Below, piece by piece: positions 5,745-11,552 of a stretch of DNA of 11,552 bases. Origin of the DNA: Porphyromonadaceae bacterium (GTDB lineage Bacteria; Bacteroidota; Bacteroidia; Bacteroidales; UBA11471); the NCBI GenBank assembly GCA_021199145.1, contig JAJQIP010000007.1, forward strand, positions 1 through 11,552. The letters are read 5' to 3'. The stretch's first letter is position 1. Each line of letters starts with the position of its first letter. The position numbers were made by a program, and so were the translations under genes. Under the pieces are notes generated by a model. That model was not told the DNA's origin. It saw only the letters and a program-made list of their open reading frames with translations, and did not search any database.

Positions 5745-7238
5745 ATGCGACGGTTTGCCTTGCTTCTGCTTTTGTTCCTCCTGTTTGTCGGGAAAGGTGT
5801 GCCGGCGCAAGAGCGGCCGAAGCGGGAGTTACGGGGAGTGTGGCTTTCGACCGCCTATCAGATCCAGTACGCCACCATGGACTCTACGGCTATGCGGGGC
5901 TATTTCGAGGCACTACTTGATACCTTGCAACGGACGGGCATCAATGCGGTATTTTTTCAGGTCCGTCCCGAAGCCGACGCCTTTTACCCTTCGACATTAG
6001 AGCCATGGAGTCGTTTCCTTACGGGGACACAGGGAAAGGCCCCTGCTGAAGCGGGGTGGGACCCTTTGGCTTGCCTCCTTGCGCAGTGCCACGAGCGTAA
6101 CATGGAGTTCCATGCCTGGATAAATCCTTATCGGGCGCAATGTAACCGAACGTTCCCTTTAACCTCTTCCCATGTCTATTACCGGCATCCTGACTGGTTC
6201 ATCACCTATGGCAACCAGCTCTTTTTCGACCCGGGAAATCCCGACTGCCGAGCCTTTATCGGGCAGGTGGTCGATGATATTGTCCGTCGTTACGATGTCG
6301 ACGGTATCCACTTGGACGACTATTTTTATCCCTATCCTATAGAGGGAACGGCTTTCGCTGACAGTCTCTCATACGCCCGTTATGGCGGACAGCACCCGAT
6401 AGACGACTGGAGGCGGGAGAATGTAAATCAGCTCATCGCAGACCTTTCTCAGCGCATCAAGGCGGTCAAGCCATGGGTGCGTTTCGGGGTAAGCCCTTTC
6501 GGCATCTATCGTAACTGTAGCAGTGACCCCGACGGGAGCGATACCCACGGTCTGCAGGACTACGATGACCTCTATGCCGATGTGTTGGCCTGGGTGGAGC
6601 ACGGGTGGGTAGATTACCTCATTCCCCAACTCTATTGGGAGATAGGTCACAGCGCAGCGGACTATGTAGAGTTGGCCTATTGGTGGAATAGACGGATAGG
6701 AGGGCGTTGCCTCCTCTATCTCGGTGAGGATGTGACTCGCTCGCTCGATGTCGTCGGTTCGGGTTCCCGTACCCAACTGGGGTTGAAAATCGCTTTGGCC
6801 CGCTATCTCGACCATGTTTCGGGCCTCTGTTTTTGGTCAGGCTATTCGTTGTGGGAGAATTACAAGGGAGTGCGGGAACTGTTGCAGCGGGAGTTCTTCT
6901 CTCTGCCGGCCCTGATTCCCGCCTATGCATCGGAGGCACCCCTTCCACCGGAGGTGAAGAAGTTGCGGGCCCGTTGGAGTGCCGCCGGTTACCGCCTCGA
7001 ATGGCAGGCGGGAAAAAGTCGTGATCCACGAAACCGCCCCGCCTACTACTGCGTCTATCGCTTTGCAGAGGGGGAGGAGGCGGACCTTGAACGGGCTGAG
7101 GCTTTGGCTGCAACGGTGCGGGAGCTCGGTTACCTGTTGCCCTATAGAGACGGAAAGGGGCACTATCGCTATGCTGTGACGGCCGTTGACCGTCTGCATC
7201 GGGAGAGCGCCCCTCAATGGGTGAAGGTAAACCTTTGA
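5745..7238 (+). CDS. Secreted GHL10-family glycoside hydrolase (DUF187) with FN3-like C-terminus
   Basis: The 497-residue product starts with a signal peptide (MRRFALLLLLFLLFVGKGVP, predicted cleavage after Ala21, before Gln). The GHL10 domain (PF02638) spans roughly residues 28-340: LRGVWLST near 29-36, INAVFFQVRPEADAFYPS, HAWINPYRA at 123-131, and HLDDYFYPYP with Asp191-Asp192, the acidic pair expected at the active site. Residues from about 398 onwards (PPEVKKLRARW to YRYAVTAVDR) look like one fibronectin type III domain. The family includes E. coli DigH (YddW), which cuts peptidoglycan glycan strands lacking stem peptides. A cell-wall role in the periplasm is therefore plausible here, but substrate cannot be deduced. 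I chose 5745 over the frame start at 5658 because it gives the signal peptide and follows the -7 element. It converges on the next gene with 4 bases between stops. Confidence 0.9.
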   Translation: MRRFALLLLLFLLFVGKGVPAQERPKRELRGVWLSTAYQIQYATMDSTAMRGYFEALLDTLQRTGINAVFFQVRPEADAFYPSTLEPWSRFLTGTQGKAPAEAGWDPLACLLAQCHERNMEFHAWINPYRAQCNRTFPLTSSHVYYRHPDWFITYGNQLFFDPGNPDCRAFIGQVVDDIVRRYDVDGIHLDDYFYPYPIEGTAFADSLSYARYGGQHPIDDWRRENVNQLIADLSQRIKAVKPWVRFGVSPFGIYRNCSSDPDGSDTHGLQDYDDLYADVLAWVEHGWVDYLIPQLYWEIGHSAADYVELAYWWNRRIGGRCLLYLGEDVTRSLDVVGSGSRTQLGLKIALARYLDHVSGLCFWSGYSLWENYKGVRELLQREFFSLPALIPAYASEAPLPPEVKKLRARWSAAGYRLEWQAGKSRDPRNRPAYYCVYRFAEGEEADLERAEALAATVRELGYLLPYRDGKGHYRYAVTAVDRLHRESAPQWVKVNL

Positions 7239-7242
7239 TTCC

Positions 7243-8229
7243 TTAATAGACCAGCGAAACGTTGTCAATCCAGAGACAGGTGCCGACTGCTCCGATATAG
7301 GCACCCTTGTCACTTGATGAGATGCGGAGCATGAGATGGGTCGGCTGAGTATCAGCATCGGCCCAACCTACCATCTGGATAGGCACATTCTTTCCTTTGC
7401 TGTTGGTAGCGTAGCGAGGACCGTCAGGCAGCAGCAGTTCCATATCGGGAGTGAAGTAAGATTCCCCGCTGATATCCCCGTAGTAGATAGGTACACGAAA
7501 GCCATTCACCCAATCGGGAGTCGATTCGCTGAGTTTGCAGTAGGCGGTTCCCACCCGTTTGGCATAGATATTTCCCTCTTCGTCCTCCCAACGTTGGATG
7601 AGGTAGCGTCTGATTTCAGCGGTATCTTTCCCCTCAATTTCGGAGGAGCGGCCACCGGTGGCTTTTATAACATGGTCGGCCAAATGGAGCGTGTAGTCGA
7701 GTTGCAGGGCTTTCGGGTGACCGGTGAAGGGCATCCCCTGGTCGAGCTTTCCTTGTGGGTTCTTGGCATTCTTTACCGGTTCTTTCACCCCTCCGATGAA
7801 GACAGAGCCGGTGGCAACCACGGTGATGTTCACCATGCCGACCGCCTTGACGGCATCTTTAATCACTTCGAGTCGGGCACAGCGATTCCCTGGTTCCCGT
7901 TCTTCAGGAAAAACAGAGACGCTGAGCTTGTCTATGCCCATAGGGTTGGCCCATACGCTGGAGCAGCCCCACGGGGAGTCGCTCGACTCCCGGGTCCAGG
8001 CCGTTCCTCCTTTGATTGTCTGTTCCGGACCAATCTGGTAAATCTCTTTTCTGGCTCCTCCCAGTATGGCGGCCTCCTTGATGATACGGGTGGTCCATGA
8101 CTCCATATCCCCGTAGGGAATGAGTTCCACCACTTCGGTGGGACCTATCTTTTCTTGAATCTCTTCTTGGGCCGAAAGCACCCCTGGCAGGGTGAACAGA
8201 GTAGCCACAACAACCAAATTCTTCAGCAT
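7243..8229 (-). CDS. Secreted PCMD-domain protein (putative carbohydrate metabolism domain)
   Basis: The 328-residue protein has a signal peptide ending LSA-QE at about residue 20 and no lipobox Cys, so it is probably a periplasmic or exported soluble protein. The rest resembles the PCMD family (PF13201), a beta-sandwich domain of Bacteroidetes with presumed carbohydrate binding and no firmly known function. Supporting features are GDMESW near 40-45, the typical PFTGHPKALQLDY at about 167-179, and the terminal LWIDNVSLVY strand. Two Cys (89 and 117) lie in the N-terminal half. The neighbouring upstream gene on the same strand has a related head domain. Its own promoter at 8246-8275 and the terminator before it suggest it is transcribed separately. 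Biochemical role unknown. Confidence 0.8.
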   Translation of the reverse strand: MLKNLVVVATLFTLPGVLSAQEEIQEKIGPTEVVELIPYGDMESWTTRIIKEAAILGGARKEIYQIGPEQTIKGGTAWTRESSDSPWGCSSVWANPMGIDKLSVSVFPEEREPGNRCARLEVIKDAVKAVGMVNITVVATGSVFIGGVKEPVKNAKNPQGKLDQGMPFTGHPKALQLDYTLHLADHVIKATGGRSSEIEGKDTAEIRRYLIQRWEDEEGNIYAKRVGTAYCKLSESTPDWVNGFRVPIYYGDISGESYFTPDMELLLPDGPRYATNSKGKNVPIQMVGWADADTQPTHLMLRISSSDKGAYIGAVGTCLWIDNVSLVY

Positions 8230-8245
8230 CCTACTAATTTTTCTG

Positions 8246-8275
8246 TAAATATAAGGAAAATTGCGTTCTGTGCAA
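8246..8275 (-). promoter_or_regulatory. Promoter of the PCMD gene
   Basis: On the minus strand TTTTG (8277-8273) is followed after 19 bases by TATATTTA (8253-8246), one base off TAnnTTTG. Transcription would start close to 8240, about 10 bases before the ATG at 8229. The -33 element overlaps the T-run of the terminator described next. Confidence 0.5.
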
Positions 8276-8276
8276 A

Positions 8277-8313
8277 ATGCCCCACGATACTCTCAGGGAG
8301 AATCGTGGGGCAT
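8277..8313 (-). terminator. Intrinsic terminator after the MBG-repeat gene
   Basis: ATGCCCCACGAT (8277-8288) pairs perfectly with ATCGTGGGGCAT (8302-8313); inside it CTC and GAG can add three pairs around a 5-base loop. Read on the minus strand the GC-rich stem is followed by ATTTTG, and it starts 24 bases after the stop of the MBG-repeat gene. The T-run is short. Confidence 0.75.
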
Positions 8314-8336
8314 AGGTATGATGTCGTTATCGGAAC

Positions 8337-10913
8337 TTATCGGGCGATATGTAGCGTGCGAGCCACTTTCCCTGCCTTAACGATATAGAGTCCGGCAGGG
8401 AGGGTGACGATGTCGCCCGGTGCATAGCTGCCGGCCATCTGACCACTCAAGGTGTAGAACTCAACCTGGTCGACGTTCACTCCTTTCACTACCAGTTGCC
8501 GGTCGGCAAGGTAGACGGCGACTTCGTCAGCGGAGGCGGCTGTCACGCCCGAAACGGGAGCGGTGACGGTCAATACACCGTCGACATAGATGAAGTCGTA
8601 GCAGTCGTCCTCTCCCCCGCTGACCGTGATGGCGTAGGTACCGGCTTCGGAGGTGGCATCGGCTTCACAAGAGGCTACCGGTGCAACGTCGAGTACCGAG
8701 GCCTCTTCGTTGTTGGCAAATCCTTCGTAAGAGAGGGTAAATTCGGGGTTCTCCTCACCGGCTTCCCGGGTCGCATTGTCGGCCGTCACGGTGAGGGTCG
8801 CCTTCTCTACGGTGAGCGTTCCTGTGCCGGTTACCGTTATTTCGTAGCGGTCGTCAGTAGGATTCTCTAAGTAGATTTCATATACACCCGGAACGGAGGC
8901 CTCGGTCGCTTCGCAGAGCGGTTGCAGGTCGAGAACATCATCATTGATAAGTCCTTCGCAGGAGAAAGTGAATTCCGGATTGGCCTCGCCGTATTTCCGA
9001 CTTTGGTTGTCGGGCGTTACCGTCAGGGATGCCTTAACGATGTAGAGAATACCGTAGTCGTTTGTTTCTGTGATATTGTAGCGTGCATCGTCAGTAACGC
9101 TTAGAATCATGAAGGTATAGATGCCCGGAACAGAGGTTTCGGTGACGGGGAAGAGGGTCGACATCTCGATTTCATCGCCTTCGATGAGTCCGTCGTAGGT
9201 GACCATTTCGGGAATGGCATCTCCGTAGGTGATTGTATGATTGGAAATCGTTATGGTCAAATCGGCCTTTTCGATGGTGAGGGTCCCTGTGCTGACGGCT
9301 ACCGTTATCTCGTAACGGTCGTCAGTCGGAGTTCCTTCCAAAGTAATTTCGTATTCTCCCGGAATTGCGGTTGAAGCGGCACCGTCGCAGGAGATTTGCA
9401 GTTCGATTTCATCCCCTTCGAGGAGTCCTTCGTAGGTAACCAGTTCGGCTTCTTCTCCATATTTGCGGGTGACATCGATAACGGAGATGGTCAGAGGAGC
9501 CTTCTCGATAGTGAGCGTTCCGTTCACGGTTGTTACCTCATAGCAGTCGTCGGTAAAGCCTTCCACGGTGATGGGGTAAGTTCCTGGCATGGAGGTCTCA
9601 TCAGCTTCGCAAGCGGCTGTTGGTTCTCCATCCAGTACAGAGGAGTCCTCACCGTTAACCAATCCTGTATACACAAAGGTAAATTCAGGGTCGGACTCGC
9701 CATAGTTTCGAGAGGCATTAGCTACCGTGATAGTCAGAGGAGCTTTTTCCACAGTAAGGGCAATGTCGGTATTTGTTCCATCTATTGTAACGGTCAGTGT
9801 GGTTGTTCCAACTTTGATAGCGGTAATTTCTTCCCCTTCGAGGGTGGCGATTGTTTCGTCAGTAATGGCATAAGTGGCCTCTAAGCCTGCAAAGGTAAAG
9901 GTCTCTCCATAGGTGAGGGAGAGAGTTTCCGGAAGAGCCTCCATAACGTTTATCGTATAGGTGTGCACATTGTTCGGGTTGACTTCGTAGTCGTTACCTT
10001 TGACAGTGATGGTGGCCGTGTTGCCGGAGATAGAGGTCTCTACTGTAGCTCCGATACCATCAGCAACAGCCGAGATATTTTCTAAAGTAATATCGTTCGA
10101 AATCAGTGTATAACTATAGATGTCTTTGTCAAATCCAGGGAGTTCTTCCCCGTCTATTGTCAGCGAAGCGAGTTGGGAATTGTAGATAAATTCGACATCG
10201 TCGATATAGACAACATCCTCTTTTGTTCCCCCTCCTCCGGTACGGTTGGTGGTGAAGGACATCAGCAGGTAAGCCGGCTCTAAATCCTCGTTATAAACGG
10301 TAAAGGGCTGGCTGAACCGTTGCCAGCCGTCAGTCGCCTCGTATTCGATGGTAGCTTGAGAGAATTTTACCGCCGTATAGGTCTCGGGGTCGGAATCTTC
10401 CGGGTCACGATAATCGGCATCGCTGTGAATGACCGCATTGACCCGAGCAACGTCGTCGCTTGTACTCCCTGCCGGAATATATTTGAGCCAGACGGTCAGA
10501 GAGTCGGGTTTCCCCGTGAAGGAGAGAGAGTAGTCGGAACTCGGTCCGGACTGGTTGTAATTTTTTGACCCGTCCGATGCAGTAAAGCTACCGGCATAGA
10601 TTTGTCCGGTCGTCAAATTGCCATTGGCAACAGCAATGATGATTTTGCGGGCCAGGATTTCACACGAGTAGCTTCCTTCCGACCCTGGACGGGTATCGGT
10701 ACTTTGGAGCAGATAATCTCCATAACTGGTACTTTTTCCCGTACTTGCAAAAGTACCTGTACCCGTATTGAAGGAGTGGAATCCGACGGGTTCGTCACTG
10801 TTTCCGGAAAAGGTCGTTTCAAACCCCGGATCAGGCAGTTGGTAGGTTTGGCCATAGGCGGTAAAGGCTATGAGCCACAAAAAGGTAAAAAGAGATGTGT
10901 AAATTTTTTTCAT
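8337..10913 (-). CDS. Secreted multidomain protein: PCMD-like head, Ig-like domains, five MBG repeats, T9SS-like C-terminal domain
   Basis: The 858 residues begin with a signal peptide (KIYTSLFTFLWLIAFTAYGQ, cleavage near 21). Residues 24-245 resemble a PCMD domain: LPDPGFE, SFTGKPDSLTVWLKY at 131-145, and terminal VYIDDVEFIYN. Residues 248-324 look like a cadherin-like beta-sandwich domain (LASLTIDGEELPGF to HTYTINV). Residues 328-390 resemble a bacterial Ig-like (Big_2) domain. Five MBG_2-type repeats of about 78 residues follow (392-471, 473-550, 551-628, 629-705, 706-784), joined by TLTIEKA-like linkers, each with an R.YGE..PEF-like start and a PGTY.ITV-like core. The last 70 residues, with QLVVKGVNVDQVEFYTLSGQ and LPAGLYIVKAGKVARTLHI, match the shape of type IX sorting domains. 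It is probably surface-exposed, with adhesion or glycan binding as the guess; no enzyme motif is visible. Confidence 0.87.
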   Translation of the reverse strand: MKKIYTSLFTFLWLIAFTAYGQTYQLPDPGFETTFSGNSDEPVGFHSFNTGTGTFASTGKSTSYGDYLLQSTDTRPGSEGSYSCEILARKIIIAVANGNLTTGQIYAGSFTASDGSKNYNQSGPSSDYSLSFTGKPDSLTVWLKYIPAGSTSDDVARVNAVIHSDADYRDPEDSDPETYTAVKFSQATIEYEATDGWQRFSQPFTVYNEDLEPAYLLMSFTTNRTGGGGTKEDVVYIDDVEFIYNSQLASLTIDGEELPGFDKDIYSYTLISNDITLENISAVADGIGATVETSISGNTATITVKGNDYEVNPNNVHTYTINVMEALPETLSLTYGETFTFAGLEATYAITDETIATLEGEEITAIKVGTTTLTVTIDGTNTDIALTVEKAPLTITVANASRNYGESDPEFTFVYTGLVNGEDSSVLDGEPTAACEADETSMPGTYPITVEGFTDDCYEVTTVNGTLTIEKAPLTISVIDVTRKYGEEAELVTYEGLLEGDEIELQISCDGAASTAIPGEYEITLEGTPTDDRYEITVAVSTGTLTIEKADLTITISNHTITYGDAIPEMVTYDGLIEGDEIEMSTLFPVTETSVPGIYTFMILSVTDDARYNITETNDYGILYIVKASLTVTPDNQSRKYGEANPEFTFSCEGLINDDVLDLQPLCEATEASVPGVYEIYLENPTDDRYEITVTGTGTLTVEKATLTVTADNATREAGEENPEFTLSYEGFANNEEASVLDVAPVASCEADATSEAGTYAITVSGGEDDCYDFIYVDGVLTVTAPVSGVTAASADEVAVYLADRQLVVKGVNVDQVEFYTLSGQMAGSYAPGDIVTLPAGLYIVKAGKVARTLHIAR
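8562..9740 (-). repeat. Five tandem MBG repeats inside the 858-residue protein
   Basis: Residues 392-784 consist of five diverged copies of about 234 bases each. Repeats 1 and 5 share SVLD, a CEAD motif and DDCY; repeats 2 and 4 share TDDRYEITV; repeat 3 is the most diverged (DDARYNIT). Repeat 5 has replaced the YG of the start motif by AG (NATREAGEENPEF). Confidence 0.85.
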
Positions 10914-10958
10914 TGGTTTTCTATTGAATAGTTCTAAAATTCCTAATTAAAAACGATA

Positions 10959-10966
10959 CAAAGATA
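10959..10966 (-). promoter_or_regulatory. -7 element of the MBG-repeat gene promoter
   Basis: On the minus strand the bases read TATCTTTG, a full TAnnTTTG match, 45 bases before the ATG at 10913. No TTG is found about 20 bases upstream. The leader would be about 40 bases. Confidence 0.5.
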
Positions 10967-11012
10967 GAGGAGAGGATAGGAGAGCAGCGAGAAGTTTAAC
11001 TTTTTTAACTTT

Positions 11013-11044
11013 TATAAAACTTTGAGGGTATCAAAAGTTTTATA
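11013..11044. promoter_or_regulatory. AT-rich imperfect palindrome in the divergent spacer
   Basis: TATAAAACTTTGA (11013-11025) faces TCAAAAGTTTTATA (11031-11044), complementary except for one bulged base, around GGGTA. It lies upstream of both the MBG-repeat gene and the ATPase gene and could be an operator or a weak hairpin. The rest of 10967-11236 is AT-rich with A/T runs and, apart from the repeat at 11137, nothing I can name. Confidence 0.35.
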
Positions 11045-11136
11045 TGTTTCTTCTTTATTATCAATTGTGTAGTGAGACCTTTCGCTTCGCTTTTTTCTTT
11101 TTTTTAGGGAATTTATATTTTTAGGGGTATAGGGGG

Positions 11137-11188
11137 TGATTCACAACGTCGCTAACAGATTTCGACTATTACCTTTGCGAATATTTTT
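11137..11188 (+). repeat. Isolated pair of 26-base-period units
   Basis: TGATTCACAACGTCGCTAAC starts at 11137 and its unit is exactly 26 bases, ending ACAGATTT. CGACTATTACCTTTGCG starts the next at 11163, again 26 bases. The first shares ACAAC, CGCTAACAG and the T-rich end with the unit at 5655-5680. No stem-loop module accompanies this pair. Confidence 0.6.
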
Positions 11189-11241
11189 GTCTGGTTGCAT
11201 TTGCCTATTGATTCTGTAGTGTGAGAATTTGCTATTTTGAG

Positions 11242-11272
11242 TTGGCAAAAAAAAGAAAAAGCGTTATATTTG
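11242..11272 (+). promoter_or_regulatory. Promoter of the AAA-type ATPase gene
   Basis: TTGG starts at 11242 and TATATTTG occupies 11265-11272, with 20 bases between TTG and TA. Start of transcription would be near 11279, about 15 bases before the ATG. This is the clearest promoter in the window. Confidence 0.7.
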
Positions 11273-11293
11273 CCTACTTTTATCGGAAAGGGG

Positions 11294-11552
11294 ATGGAGG
11301 ATTTTTACCGCACGCACAGCTATTTGGTGGAGCACGTAAGTTCACCGGTGAAGCGGGGGCTTATGGAGGAGATTAACTGGTCGCACCGGCTTATCGGTAT
11401 CAAGGGGAGCCGTGGTGTGGGGAAGACCACTTTTCTCCTGCAGTATGCCAAGGACCATTTCACCCCTGACGACCGCCGGTGTCTCTACATCAACCTCAAC
11501 CATCTCTATTTCGCCGACCACTCCCTCACCGACTTTGTGGAGCGTTTCTATG
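11294..11552 (+). CDS. AAA-type ATPase (AAA_14/DUF4143-like), N-terminal part
   Basis: An open frame from the ATG at 11294 runs 86 codons to the window edge, starting MEDFYRTHSYLVEHVSSPVK. It contains a Walker A P-loop, GSRGVGKTT, at residues 38-46 with Lys44 as the phosphate-binding lysine, followed by a strand RRCLYINLNH. The MEEINWSHRLIGIKGSRGVGKTT lead-in is typical of the AAA_14 plus DUF4143 proteins common in Bacteroidetes, usually about 400 residues, whose function is mostly unknown. The C-terminal domain lies outside the window, so other P-loop ATPases cannot be excluded. The start is supported by the promoter 22 bases upstream. Confidence 0.85.
   Translation, partial: MEDFYRTHSYLVEHVSSPVKRGLMEEINWSHRLIGIKGSRGVGKTTFLLQYAKDHFTPDDRRCLYINLNHLYFADHSLTDFVERFY

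Noticed and set aside
9396..9884. Plus-strand frame of 162 codons within the MBG-repeat gene
   Set aside because: It mirrors the repeat region of the real gene; its own repetitiveness comes from the MBG repeats.

Overview
The window looks like chromosomal DNA of a gut-type Bacteroidales. The evidence is: promoters of the Bacteroidetes sigma-ABfr type (TTG, about 20 bases, TAnnTTTG) in front of several genes; absence of clear Shine-Dalgarno sites; and a gene set (GH95 fucosidase family, GHL10 hydrolase, PCMD-domain proteins, MBG-repeat protein, AAA_14-type ATPase) typical of that order. Coding GC is fairly high, which would fit something like Barnesiella better than low-GC Bacteroidales; this genus guess is only inference.

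Layout. Bases 1-187 carry the first 62 codons of valS on the minus strand. A divergent intergenic region with a good promoter leads to a secreted GH95-family glycosidase (569-3064, plus). A 280-base convergent spacer full of stem-loops and short repeats separates it from metY (3347-4633, minus; O-acetylhomoserine sulfhydrylase). metY is divergent from an Lrp/AsnC regulator (4796-5266, plus), with an inverted repeat between their promoters. A 478-base repeat-filled spacer follows, then a secreted GHL10 hydrolase (5745-7238, plus). This converges, with only 4 bases between stops, on a PCMD-domain secreted protein (7243-8229, minus). Upstream of that, on the same strand but behind its own terminator, lies an 858-residue secreted protein with a PCMD-like head, Ig-like domains, five MBG repeats and a T9SS-like C-terminal domain (8337-10913, minus). 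A 380-base AT-rich spacer and a strong promoter lead to the N-terminus of an AAA-type ATPase (11294 to the window end, plus).

Functional links. metY and the Lrp-type regulator probably form a local sulfur amino-acid control unit. The GH95, GHL10, PCMD and MBG proteins all carry export signals and act in the envelope, but there is no SusC/SusD pair here, so this is not a recognisable polysaccharide utilisation locus. The two PCMD proteins are neighbours and probably related.

The least explained part is a compound intergenic repeat. A fixed-architecture double stem-loop module (three full copies, one half copy) is embedded in a degenerate tandem array with a 26-base period. The second stem changes sequence between copies while remaining fully paired. 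The array recurs, without the stem-loops, near 11137. I do not recognise this element, and it is the main candidate for something undescribed.
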